Positions 22,711 through 30,882 of a DNA stretch of 45,786 nt are shown in pieces. Position 1 is the first letter of the stretch. Each line of letters opens with the position of its first letter. The DNA lies in the NCBI GenBank assembly GCA_934309475.1, contig CAKRDK010000019.1:1-45786 (forward strand). Reading direction: 5' to 3'. The notes below the pieces were generated by a model. It searched no databases. It saw only the letters and a list, made by a program, of their open reading frames with translations, and was not told where the DNA came from. The position numbers were made by a program, and so were the translations under genes. The DNA is from an uncultured Roseburia sp. (GTDB lineage Bacteria; Bacillota; Clostridia; Lachnospirales; Lachnospiraceae).

Positions 22711-24354
22711 ATGAATTTTACATATGCAATGGGATTGCTGGGCGGACTGGCATTATTCCTGTATGGTATGCAGATGATGAGTACCGGTCTGGAGGCATCC
22801 GCCGGAAACAAGATGAAACTTATTTTGGAAAAGCTGACGGCAAACCGTTTCGTAGGAGTGCTGGTAGGTGCGCTGATTACCGCAATTATTCAGTCATCTT
22901 CCGCGACAACGGTCATGGTGGTTGGTTTTGTAAATTCCGGCATGATGACGTTGAATCAGGCAATCTGGATTATCATGGGCGCGAATATTGGGACAACCAT
23001 AACTGGACAGTTGATTGCGCTTAACATTGGAGAGTTTGCGCCTTTGATTGCCTTTTTGGGAGTAGCCGCATTCGTTTTTTCCAAAAATGAAAAAGTAAAG
23101 TATGTGGGAGAGATTTTAGCAGGCCTTGGCATCCTTTTTATCGGAATGGATATGATGGGAACGGCAATGGAGCCGCTTGCAGACTCCGAAAAGTTTGTCA
23201 GTATTTTAACAAAGTTTGAAAATCCACTTTTGGGAATTCTCGCCGGAACGGTGTTTACTGCCCTGATTCAGTCTTCCTCTGCATCAGTAGGTATCCTGCA
23301 AACCCTTGCTGGAAGTGGTGTAATCGGTTTGAAAAGTGCGGCGTTCGTTCTTTTCGGACAAAATATTGGTACATGTATTACGGCATTGCTGGCATCAATC
23401 GGTACGAACAGAAATGCCAAGCGGACCACCATCATTCACATTATGTTTAATGTGTTTGGTACGATAGTTTTCACGATTCTCTGTCTTGCAACGCCGATTA
23501 TTCCGATGGTGGAAGGATGGACACCGACCAATGCGCCGGCGCAGATTGCCAACCTACATACGATGTTTAATATTGTGACTACGATTCTTCTGTTACCGTT
23601 TGGAACATGGTTAGGAAAGATTGCCACGTTTATTTTAAAAGACCCGAAGGGCGAAGAGGAAAAAGAGGGCATGCATGTGCAGTTCCTTCTGGATGTGAAG
23701 CGCATTAATTCTGAGAAATACGGAATATCGGTTGTCTGCATGGAAGGAATAAAAAAAGAACTTACCCGTATGATGAAGATGGCGGAAAGCAACGTGCGTG
23801 AAGCCTTTGAGGCGGTAACGTTGAAGGATAAAAAGAAATACGAACTTGTAGAGCAGAGAGAAGAATACGTGGATTTTTTGAACAAAGAGATATCCAAATA
23901 TATTACGTCCATTCTTCCTTTTGAGACAACAAAGGCGGGAAGTCAGATGTTTAACTCCATGTTTACGATTACAAGCAATATCGAGCGTATCAGTGACCAC
24001 TCCGTCAATATCGCCGGATATTCGAATATTATTGCGGAGAAGGAGATTGCATTTTCAGGACATGCGTATGGAGAATTAGAGCAGATGCAGCAAATGTGTG
24101 CGAAACTCCTCGACGGACTGTTAGAAAAGCCGGCAGATTATGTTTCCTGGCATGAAAAAATTGCCTGCATGGAGCAAAAAATCGATGATATGACGTTGCA
24201 GTATCGGGATAATATGTACGAGAGAATCCATGTCGGAGAATGTTCCGACGACGGAAGCATTCTTTTTTCTGAGATGCTGACGGATTTTGAGCGTATCGGG
24301 GATCACGCATTAAACATTGCAAACGAGATGTTAAAAATGGCTATGGCAAAATAA
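22711..24354 (+). CDS. Na/Pi-cotransporter family protein with C-terminal PhoU-like domain
   Basis: This is a 547-aa protein. Residues 1-310 form the SLC34-like membrane part with the two inverted QSSSA repeats (IIQSSSATTVMVVG near residue 60 and LIQSSSASVGIL near 190). Residues 330-547 form a helical PhoU-like cytoplasmic domain (ITSNIERISDHSVNIAGY, DFERIGDHALNIANE). The family imports phosphate with Na+, and the PhoU part probably gates it. GAGAGGAATG lies before the ATG. Length and architecture are complete. Confidence 0.93.
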   Translation: MNFTYAMGLLGGLALFLYGMQMMSTGLEASAGNKMKLILEKLTANRFVGVLVGALITAIIQSSSATTVMVVGFVNSGMMTLNQAIWIIMGANIGTTITGQLIALNIGEFAPLIAFLGVAAFVFSKNEKVKYVGEILAGLGILFIGMDMMGTAMEPLADSEKFVSILTKFENPLLGILAGTVFTALIQSSSASVGILQTLAGSGVIGLKSAAFVLFGQNIGTCITALLASIGTNRNAKRTTIIHIMFNVFGTIVFTILCLATPIIPMVEGWTPTNAPAQIANLHTMFNIVTTILLLPFGTWLGKIATFILKDPKGEEEKEGMHVQFLLDVKRINSEKYGISVVCMEGIKKELTRMMKMAESNVREAFEAVTLKDKKKYELVEQREEYVDFLNKEISKYITSILPFETTKAGSQMFNSMFTITSNIERISDHSVNIAGYSNIIAEKEIAFSGHAYGELEQMQQMCAKLLDGLLEKPADYVSWHEKIACMEQKIDDMTLQYRDNMYERIHVGECSDDGSILFSEMLTDFERIGDHALNIANEMLKMAMAK

Positions 24355-24390
24355 GGCTGCGATTCCTGAAATTTAAGGTGAGGTGTTCCA

Positions 24391-24420
24391 TTGATTCTAA
24401 GGGGAACTTTTTGGTATAAT
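24391..24420 (+). promoter_or_regulatory. Promoter of the metallohydrolase gene
   Basis: TTGATT (24391-24396) and TATAAT (24415-24420) have an 18-bp spacer, with TGG directly before TATAAT (extended -10). A weak GTTCC/GGAAC hairpin with T residues overlaps it and could end the upstream transcript. Confidence 0.7.
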
Positions 24421-24452
24421 AGGGAAACAAAATAGATAAAGTGGGTAAGAAA

Positions 24453-25832
24453 ATGTATGATTGGGATAAAAAAGAGGAGATTTACCAAAATAGAGAACAA
24501 CGGGAATTCCCCTCAGATTATGGGACACATCACTATGTGGTAAGAAAACTATTTAGAAATTCTTTACGGTCAAATTTATATGTCAGTATCAATACAATAA
24601 GAAATGATATAATCAGTCTTGAAGGTATTGATAAGCCTGTTTTAGTAGCGAAATTGAATATATTAACATATGACATGATAGAATACGACAGAAACTATTT
24701 TTTCTCTGAAAATCGGGAAAATAGCGATTACAGACCGTATTTTTATAATTTTAATATATATATGGATAGCAGGTCGAACAGGCACAACTTTGCAAGATTG
24801 AGGGAGATGGGAGATAAATGGTATAAGGCGCATTTTGTGGATAAGCGTTTTTTCCCATCAGAGCAGGATGACAATGTTTATCCGGGAGAAATTGAACAGA
24901 GTGCAAGCCCGATAGCAATTCGTAAAAATTGTATCTGTATCGAGGATACGGAACCTGAATCTGAGGTATTAAATAAGATAGATCGTACATACAAATTTGT
25001 ATATGCAAATTCGGATAAAGAAGTGATTGATCATATAAACATGGAATTTTCGAATGTAGAATTTGATAAGGCAAAAGTTTTTCGAGTAGGAAATGCGAAT
25101 CTGATTCATATCTGCGGAATGCAGGGAAATCAAGAATTTAATATTATGTATGATATAGGGATGACTAGAAATGGTACAACAAAGTATCAGGGAGCGATTA
25201 GAAAGTTAAAAAAAATAATTCCGAACGCTGTTATTCTGTCACATTGGGATGATGACCATATCATAGGAAGTGCATATGCAGGAGATGAATTGTTTAACTG
25301 TACATGGTATGCACCGCAGATTGATAAGCCCAATGCAGTTGGCGCAACCAGATTAGCGATGTTCCTTTTTTTACGTGGGAAGCTGGTTGTTGCAGAAAGA
25401 AAAGATGCAGCAAGAGAGTTAACGACGGTGAGAAATGGTTCTTCTAAGATTTCGTTCTATTTAGGGACGAATAAGGCCCTGGATGGAATTACAAAAGAAA
25501 ATTGCGGTGGAATCGTAATTGAAATCCAAAATGATAAAAAAGAGAGTCTTTTCTGTGGAGATGTGCCTTACAAAGCAATAAAGGATGTGGTGTGGGATAA
25601 GAGGACGGAAGGATACAATAATTTGGTCGTTCCGCATCATGGTGCAGAAATGAGTTTTCATTCTATTAAGGGAAATAGAACGAAAAGCGTAGCTGTTATA
25701 TGTGCAGTCAATAATGAGGCTGAGAATAGACCAAGCCATAGTCATAAGGAAATACTGAAAACAAACGGATATAGGGTAAAAATAACGGAAAAGAGCTGCA
25801 ACAAGTCTTATGTCGAATTAAATTTAAGCTGA
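24453..25832 (+). CDS. ComEC-like metallo-beta-lactamase-fold hydrolase with unknown N-terminal region
   Basis: This is a protein of about 459 aa. Residues 1-195 are rich in Tyr, Asn and Arg and match no family I recognise. Residues 205-459 form a metallo-beta-lactamase fold of the ComEC/Rec2 type (COG2333). The evidence is the metal motif HWDDDH (HxDxDH as in ComEC), ESLFCGDVPY with the bridging Asp, and VVPHHGAE. There are no membrane segments, so it is not a DNA channel. A soluble nuclease or phosphodiesterase is plausible. The gene is more A+T-rich than its neighbours. The start is uncertain: ATG 24453, or GTG 24441, which would leave a very short leader. The next gene starts 59 nt later. 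Confidence 0.7.
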   Translation: MYDWDKKEEIYQNREQREFPSDYGTHHYVVRKLFRNSLRSNLYVSINTIRNDIISLEGIDKPVLVAKLNILTYDMIEYDRNYFFSENRENSDYRPYFYNFNIYMDSRSNRHNFARLREMGDKWYKAHFVDKRFFPSEQDDNVYPGEIEQSASPIAIRKNCICIEDTEPESEVLNKIDRTYKFVYANSDKEVIDHINMEFSNVEFDKAKVFRVGNANLIHICGMQGNQEFNIMYDIGMTRNGTTKYQGAIRKLKKIIPNAVILSHWDDDHIIGSAYAGDELFNCTWYAPQIDKPNAVGATRLAMFLFLRGKLVVAERKDAARELTTVRNGSSKISFYLGTNKALDGITKENCGGIVIEIQNDKKESLFCGDVPYKAIKDVVWDKRTEGYNNLVVPHHGAEMSFHSIKGNRTKSVAVICAVNNEAENRPSHSHKEILKTNGYRVKITEKSCNKSYVELNLS

Positions 25833-25891
25833 GTCTAAGGAAAAAGAGTCGATATGTGACTGTCAGCCGGATATTGGAGAGGATGGAACGA

Positions 25892-26302
25892 ATGGAAAAG
25901 AAGATTATGCGGGATCCACTGTTTCTTGCGCAGAAATCAGTGGATGCAACAGAGGAAGATAAACAGGTTGTGACAGATTTACTGGATACGCTTAAGGCTA
26001 ATTTAGAGCATTGTGTCGGGATGGCAGCCAATATGATTGGTGTGAAAAAGAATATAATTGTAGTTGCGGCAGGTCCGTTTCAATTTGCAATGATTAATCC
26101 GGTTATCACCAAAAAGAAGGATGCCTACGAAACAGAAGAGGGATGTCTGTCATTAAGCGGCGTGAGACCATGCACACGCTATCAGGAAATCGAAGTGGAT
26201 TATCTTGACCAGAATTTTAAGCCGCAGCATGGGAAATATACCGGATTTACGGCGCAGATTATCCAGCATGAAATTGACCACTGTAATGGGATTGTGATTT
26301 AA
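25892..26302 (+). CDS. def: Peptide deformylase, atypical clostridial type
   Basis: This is a 136-aa protein. The three deformylase motifs are present as GMAANMIGV (motif 1, with Met where most enzymes have the Gln of GxGxAAxQ), EEGCLSLSG (EGCLS) and QHEIDHCNG (HExDH). The Cys and two His ligands and the catalytic Glu are intact. The enzyme removes the formyl group from nascent protein N-termini. The missing Gln and short length match a divergent form common in Clostridia, so activity is likely but altered. The ATG at 25892 has GGAGAGG 9 nt upstream; the frame is open 12 codons further. Confidence 0.88.
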   Translation: MEKKIMRDPLFLAQKSVDATEEDKQVVTDLLDTLKANLEHCVGMAANMIGVKKNIIVVAAGPFQFAMINPVITKKKDAYETEEGCLSLSGVRPCTRYQEIEVDYLDQNFKPQHGKYTGFTAQIIQHEIDHCNGIVI

Positions 26303-26350
26303 AACAAAGAAGTTTAGGTGGAAAAGATATAAGCAGGAGATTTTATTAAA

Positions 26351-26566
26351 ATGAAACCCAAATCACCAAAAAGTATAGAGTTATATCATATTTTAATAAA
26401 AAGAGGGTATCCAGAGGAGTTTTGTGACCAAATTACCAGAAATCTGAATACAGATTGGACGGCACAGCGAATGATAGGATATTTGTCTCACTACAGGAAG
26501 CTCCCGCCAGAGGAGATTGTGGATGAAATGTTAGCGATATTAAGCGATAGAAATAGCATTATGTAG
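26351..26566 (+). CDS. Conserved small protein, C-terminus probably cut by a nonsense codon
   Basis: This is a 71-aa soluble helical protein (SIELYHILIKRGYPEEFCDQI, NTDWTAQRMIGYLSHY, DEMLAILSDR) resembling a conserved, uncharacterised family in Lachnospiraceae. The frame ends at TAG 26564-26566. The same frame then continues for 20 sense codons (KHQLEETNARWNDYLNREKN) to a second TAG at 26627-26629, and that extension looks like natural protein. A single CAG-to-TAG change would explain it. The function of the family is not known to me. Confidence 0.65.
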   Translation: MKPKSPKSIELYHILIKRGYPEEFCDQITRNLNTDWTAQRMIGYLSHYRKLPPEEIVDEMLAILSDRNSIM

Positions 26567-26668
26567 AAGCATCAGCTTGAGGAAACGAATGCAAGATGGA
26601 ATGATTATTTAAACAGAGAGAAAAACTAGAACATGATTTTACAGAAACGTTCTTGAAAGTTATATGTG

Positions 26669-26708
26669 AAAGAATATGCAGTTGTGGATAAAAGTACGGA
26701 AACTCAAG
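26669..26708. repeat. Dispersed hairpin repeat, copy 2
   Basis: It matches 3833-3872 at 37 of 40 positions, including the DnaA-box-like TGTGGATAA (26683-26691) and the CGGAAACTCAAG arm. The left hairpin arm present in copy 1 is degenerate here. As in copy 1 it lies just upstream of a promoter, here that of the DUF362 gene. Confidence 0.7.
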
Positions 26709-26722
26709 AGTCATCCATTTCG

Positions 26723-26751
26723 TTGTTTTCTATCAATTTTTGCGTTATAAT
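26723..26751 (+). promoter_or_regulatory. Promoter of the DUF362 gene
   Basis: TTGTTT (26723-26728) and TATAAT (26746-26751) are 17 bp apart and begin 15 nt after the repeat. Confidence 0.7.
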
Positions 26752-26786
26752 AATTACTGATAACGTAAAAAGCAAGGAGGGCTAAC

Positions 26787-27650
26787 ATGAAATCAACTGT
26801 ATTTTTTTCAAGAGAAATTTCACCGGAAAAAGTAGCTGAAATGTATAAACTTGTTGGAAAAGAATTGCCTGGAAAAGTAGCCGTAAAGCTTCATTCAGGT
26901 GAAGAAGGGAACCAGAATTTCCTGAAACCGGAATTTTGGAAACCAATGATTGAAGCAGTAAACGGCACAGTGGTAGAGTGTAATACTGCGTACGAAGGTG
27001 CACGTAACACAACCGAAAAACATAGGGAACTCATGAAGAAACATGGGTGGAATAAATATTTTGACATAGATTTATTGGATGCGGAAGGTCCGGATATGGA
27101 GCTTGCCATTCCGAATGGAAAAAGAATTAAAGTAGATTATGTGGGAAAAGATCTTGCAAAATATGACTCCATGCTTGTTTTATCCCATTTTAAAGGACAT
27201 CCTATGGGCGGTTTTGGCGGAGCATTGAAGCAGCTTTCCATCGGTGTCGCATCTTCTGCTGGAAAAGCTTATATTCATGGTGCCGGTGACCCGAAAGAAA
27301 TCTGGACAGCGGATCACGATTCTTTCTTGGAGTCCATGGCTGACGCCGCATCCGCCGTTGTTGATTATTTCAAGGGAAATATGGTATTTATCAATGTCAT
27401 GAAAAATATGTCCGTTGACTGTGACTGTTGTGCTGTCGCAGAAGATCCATGTATGAAAGATATCGGTATCCTGGTATCGCTTGATCCGATTGCGATAGAC
27501 CAGGCATGTCTTGACCTTGTGTACCAGTCCGATGACCCGGGTCGTGATCATTTAGTAGAACGAATCGAAAGCCGAAATGGTGTTCATACGGTGGAAGCTG
27601 CCGCAGAACTTGGTTTTGGTTCCAGAGAATATGAATTGTTAGAAATCTAA
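26787..27650 (+). CDS. DUF362 family protein
   Basis: This is a 287-aa cytoplasmic protein. The family signature SHFKGHPMGGFGGALKQLSIGVASSAGK (about residues 132-159) is clear. Near the C-terminus, DCDCCAVAEDPCMKDIG supplies four clustered cysteines, and SLDPIAIDQACLDLV closes the domain. DUF362 proteins often carry Fe-S ferredoxin domains; this one has none beyond the Cys cluster. The biochemical role is unknown. AAGGAGGG lies before the ATG. It is a single gene, sharing the upstream repeat with the COG2509 flavoprotein. Confidence 0.88.
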   Translation: MKSTVFFSREISPEKVAEMYKLVGKELPGKVAVKLHSGEEGNQNFLKPEFWKPMIEAVNGTVVECNTAYEGARNTTEKHRELMKKHGWNKYFDIDLLDAEGPDMELAIPNGKRIKVDYVGKDLAKYDSMLVLSHFKGHPMGGFGGALKQLSIGVASSAGKAYIHGAGDPKEIWTADHDSFLESMADAASAVVDYFKGNMVFINVMKNMSVDCDCCAVAEDPCMKDIGILVSLDPIAIDQACLDLVYQSDDPGRDHLVERIESRNGVHTVEAAAELGFGSREYELLEI

Positions 27651-27677
27651 AGGTATTCTATTTCATAAATGCAATAA

Positions 27678-27723
27678 ATAAGCACAGCTTATGCGCTAAA
27701 TGCGTGCCATAATCTGTGCTTAT
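27678..27723. terminator. Bidirectional terminator
   Basis: ATAAGCACAG (27678-27687) pairs perfectly with CTGTGCTTAT (27714-27723) between convergent genes, with A/T-rich flanks. Confidence 0.75.
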
Positions 27724-27726
27724 ATT

Positions 27727-27807
27727 TTATTCGCTAAAGTCTTGTTTAACGAAGTCTTGACTACAGGCGTAGTCGGTGCCGTATCCCGAATAGTTAGAGC
27801 TGTACAT
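27727..27807 (-). CDS. Possible 26-aa Tyr/Ser-rich small ORF downstream of the ABC-F gene
   Basis: The frame (MYSSNYSGYGTDYACSQDF and on) begins 4 nt after the ABC-F stop and ends just before the terminator. GGAG lies about 17 nt before its ATG, inside the ABC-F coding end. The composition is unusual for random sequence, but no family is known. It may be a chance frame. Confidence 0.25.
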   Translation of the reverse strand: MYSSNYSGYGTDYACSQDFVKQDFSE

Positions 27808-27811
27808 TAGA

Positions 27812-29605
27812 TTACATTTTCTCCACAATTTTCCCCAACTCACCACAATATTTCTCCGCATCCTCATACTTTCCAGCCTGTAAGGCAAAGGCGATACGGT
27901 TCTCGATATCTTTTTTCTTCTGTTCCAATTCCAGATAATCCTTATCAAAATGGTCGGCGTAAACGAATTTTCGGAATTTACGGATACTCATTTTACGCAG
28001 TTTTTTATCCTCGACAAACAGGACATAGTCCATGCAGTTGGCGATAGTGTAAAAATCATGGGAAACCATTAAAACCGTTCCGTCATATTTGGCAAGTGCC
28101 TGTTCTAAGGCAAGCTGTGAATAGGTGTCTAAATGGCTGGTAGGCTCATCCAGTAAAAGAAAATCGGCATTCCTTCTTGCAATTTGGGCAAGCTGCAATA
28201 AATTCTTTTCACCGCCGGAGAGATTTTCGACCCGGTTATAACATAATTCTTCTTCAAAACCGTAGGTTTTGAAATAGTTGAGGAGGTCGCTTTCTTTTTC
28301 AAAACCGGTGTCTTCGAAATTTTTCAAGACAGTTTCCTTTTCATCAAACACTTCGCCGTGCATCTGGGAAAGATAGGCGGTCTCAATGCCCGGTGCAAGC
28401 TTGATTGCCGGATTGGTATTTCGATAAATATCTCGCAAAAGTGTTGTTTTTCCGGTACCGTTTGGACCGACAATCGCCACTTTTTCACCAGCGTGAAGGG
28501 AAAAAGACACCGTATCGAGAATTTCCCGGTCAAAAGAGATACTGTAATCTTCCACTGTCAAAATTGTGCGCTCATCCTGCTCTTCCACTTCTGCAGCCAT
28601 GGTGTGAGTTTCTTTCGGATTCGCAGGAGATGCGGTGTTTCCGGTATGAAGTGCAATCGCCGGTTGTTTGATGTCTACAAATGGAGACTTCGTTTTTCGC
28701 GCTTCTAAACGTTCTAACATTGAAACCCTGGCTTTTAAGCTTCGCCCTCTTGTTGCGCCGTCAAACATAGTTGCTTCGTTCCGCAAACGTTCCACGATTT
28801 TACGGTTACGCTCGATTTCTTCCATATCCGCTGACGCAAGCCTCTGCTGTTCGATTTTCATCTGAAGGAGGGCAAAATTATATTCGATATAATTGCCGTC
28901 AAATTCCTGTAACTCTGCGTTTTCGAGATGAAGAATTTTATGAAAACAGTGATTTAACAGATAGCGGTTATGTGTGATAACCAGCAAGGTTCCCTTGTGG
29001 GAATTGATGAGATCTTTCAAGGCATTCAAATGTTCAAAATCTAAAAACACATCCGGTTCGTCCATAATGATAAACTTCGGATGAACCATCATTTCACGGA
29101 TTACCTGTATGAGTTTGAACTCCCCGCCGCTTAAGTTTGTCAGAAGACAATTCTCATAATCCTTTAAGTTAGCGAGTTTTAACTGCTTGCGGATGTTGCT
29201 TTCATAAAAATCCCCGTCAATGGCCTGAAATTCATCCATGACATTCTGATAGCGCTCCATAAGCTCATCTAACTCTTCTGTGGCTGCCATTGCATCGCAA
29301 ATTTCATTGATTTTATTTTGGAGACGCACAAATTCCTCACTCAAATATTCAAAAACAGTAAGTTCTCTTTTCTCATCTAAGGAATAGAATTGGCTGACAT
29401 AACCGATTCTTCCTGGCACGTCAATCGTAAGCTTCCCCTCATACAAATACTCGTCTGGATGTAAGAGGATGTCAATCAGCGTGCTTTTTCCGGTACCGTT
29501 TGTGCCGATAAATGCACAGTGTGTGTCATCTTCTAACGTAAATGATATTTTATGGTATAAATCCTTCTGTGGGAAGGAATAAGATAGCTTTTCTGCCTTA
29601 ATCAT
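27812..29605 (-). CDS. ABC-F family ATPase (ribosome-acting)
   Basis: This is a 597-aa soluble protein with two ABC domains and no membrane segment. Domain 1: GTNGTGKST (34-42), LSGGE, IIMDEPDVFLD. Domain 2: GPNGTGKTT, LSGGE, LLLDEPTSHLD. The inter-domain linker (about 245-310, ending ATRGRSLKARVSMLERLE) is the P-site tRNA-interaction motif that reaches into the ribosome. A short charged C-terminal helix pair follows. ABC-F proteins rescue or regulate ribosomes, and some confer antibiotic resistance. No attenuator or drug-inducible leader was seen, so a housekeeping or resistance role cannot be decided. Confidence 0.9.
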   Translation of the reverse strand: MIKAEKLSYSFPQKDLYHKISFTLEDDTHCAFIGTNGTGKSTLIDILLHPDEYLYEGKLTIDVPGRIGYVSQFYSLDEKRELTVFEYLSEEFVRLQNKINEICDAMAATEELDELMERYQNVMDEFQAIDGDFYESNIRKQLKLANLKDYENCLLTNLSGGEFKLIQVIREMMVHPKFIIMDEPDVFLDFEHLNALKDLINSHKGTLLVITHNRYLLNHCFHKILHLENAELQEFDGNYIEYNFALLQMKIEQQRLASADMEEIERNRKIVERLRNEATMFDGATRGRSLKARVSMLERLEARKTKSPFVDIKQPAIALHTGNTASPANPKETHTMAAEVEEQDERTILTVEDYSISFDREILDTVSFSLHAGEKVAIVGPNGTGKTTLLRDIYRNTNPAIKLAPGIETAYLSQMHGEVFDEKETVLKNFEDTGFEKESDLLNYFKTYGFEEELCYNRVENLSGGEKNLLQLAQIARRNADFLLLDEPTSHLDTYSQLALEQALAKYDGTVLMVSHDFYTIANCMDYVLFVEDKKLRKMSIRKFRKFVYADHFDKDYLELEQKKKDIENRIAFALQAGKYEDAEKYCGELGKIVEKM

Positions 29606-29637
29606 AAATTCTCTCTTTCCTGCTAATATATATTATT

Positions 29638-30690
29638 TTACTTGAAAACAGAGTCATACAATGTGACCTGATCGTAGATACACTGCCAGCTGCTGGAAGA
29701 ACCTGCGGTAACGCAGATATAGCCGTGACCGTCGGAGGATTCACCGTAACTTGCAGCACAGCTGCCGGCTTGTACGACATATCCTGTTTTTCCACATACA
29801 ACAGCACCAATTGTCTCCTTATCTTCGATACGGCGTAAAAACCAGTTAGAGATGACGATTCCTTCCGGATGCTGCTCCGTTGCAGAGGTGGTATAGCAAT
29901 GGGAAGATAATACTTCCTTACAGAAATCGTTGTCCATTGCTGCTTCTAAAATCATTGCCATGTCGTAGACAGTACAGTATAAATTTTCATCGTAAATGCC
30001 AACGCAGTTTGTAAAATGTGCGGAATCGGAAAGACCGAGTTCGTCTATTTTTTCATTCATCATCTCGACAAAGGCTTCCTGGGAGCCTGCCACATAAGTT
30101 GCAAGGCCGACTGCAGCATCTCCTCCGGATGGAAGAATCGTTCCATAGAAAAGATCACGGACGGTTACCGTCTCACCATCTAAAAATCCGGCGGTGCTAC
30201 AGTCATTGACGTATGCGTAATCTGTCACATCGAGTGTGAAGGTGAAGGTATCATCTAAGTCCTTGACGTGTTCAGCGGCGACGAGAACGGTTAAAACCTT
30301 TGTCATGGATGCCGGATTAATGCGTTCGTTTGCGCCCTTCTGGGAAACGATATTTCCGTTGTCAAGGTCAATGAGTACGGCATGTTCGCTTACAACTTCA
30401 TCACCTACATTTGTAGTATCTGTGGTCTCCTGCGCCGAGAAAACCTTTGGCGCTCCTGTATTCTGTGCAACGGCTGCTTCTTCCGTATTTTCCGTAGCTG
30501 AGATGCCTTCTGCTACGGATTCTGTACCGTTTAAACCTGTGTCTGCGCTATCTTTCGAATGATGGCTCGAAACAACCTTTGTAAGGATTCCGATTACAAG
30601 TAAAAGACAGAAGAATCCTGTCAGCGATAATATCGCCTTCCGAATCTGCCGTTGCTTTCTTCTTTTTCGCATAGTTGACTGTCTGCTCAT
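29638..30690 (-). CDS. D-alanyl-D-alanine carboxypeptidase (peptidase S11), membrane-anchored
   Basis: This is a 350-aa protein. A very basic N-terminus (residues 3-18) precedes one membrane helix (about 19-41), followed by a low-complexity Thr/Glu/Ala linker to about residue 95 and then the penicillin-binding catalytic domain. The active-site motifs are SMTK (in NPASMTKVLT), SGG in place of the usual SxN (LPSGGDAAVG) and KTG (CGKTGY). It trims the terminal D-Ala of peptidoglycan stem peptides outside the membrane. The SxN change is seen in some S11 members and may alter kinetics. AATAGGAG precedes the ATG. Confidence 0.88.
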   Translation of the reverse strand: MSRQSTMRKRRKQRQIRKAILSLTGFFCLLLVIGILTKVVSSHHSKDSADTGLNGTESVAEGISATENTEEAAVAQNTGAPKVFSAQETTDTTNVGDEVVSEHAVLIDLDNGNIVSQKGANERINPASMTKVLTVLVAAEHVKDLDDTFTFTLDVTDYAYVNDCSTAGFLDGETVTVRDLFYGTILPSGGDAAVGLATYVAGSQEAFVEMMNEKIDELGLSDSAHFTNCVGIYDENLYCTVYDMAMILEAAMDNDFCKEVLSSHCYTTSATEQHPEGIVISNWFLRRIEDKETIGAVVCGKTGYVVQAGSCAASYGESSDGHGYICVTAGSSSSWQCIYDQVTLYDSVFK

Positions 30691-30797
30691 TTCTATCTAT
30701 CTCCTATTACATTGATATTATCAAAACTCACTGGTTATTTTTACAAAAATTCTTTTCTATTTTAGCACAATGTGGCGGTGGTTACTATCCCAAAGTG

Positions 30798-30844
30798 AAA
30801 AAAAAAGAGCCCTTTCTTCTTATTATTAGAAGAAAGAGCCCTTC
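30798..30844 (-). terminator. Long terminator downstream of hppA
   Basis: On the minus strand GGGCTCTTTCTTCT pairs with AGAAGAAAGGGCTC (two G-U pairs in the outer part) around a short A/T loop and ends in nine T residues. Confidence 0.9.
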
Positions 30845-30882
30845 TTTTTCGTAAACCCTAAAATATATCAATGAATTTGTTT

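Noticed and set aside
22674..23024. 116-codon frame overlapping the start of the Na/Pi symporter
   Set aside because: It is out of frame with a clear conserved protein, and its sequence has no resemblance to any family.
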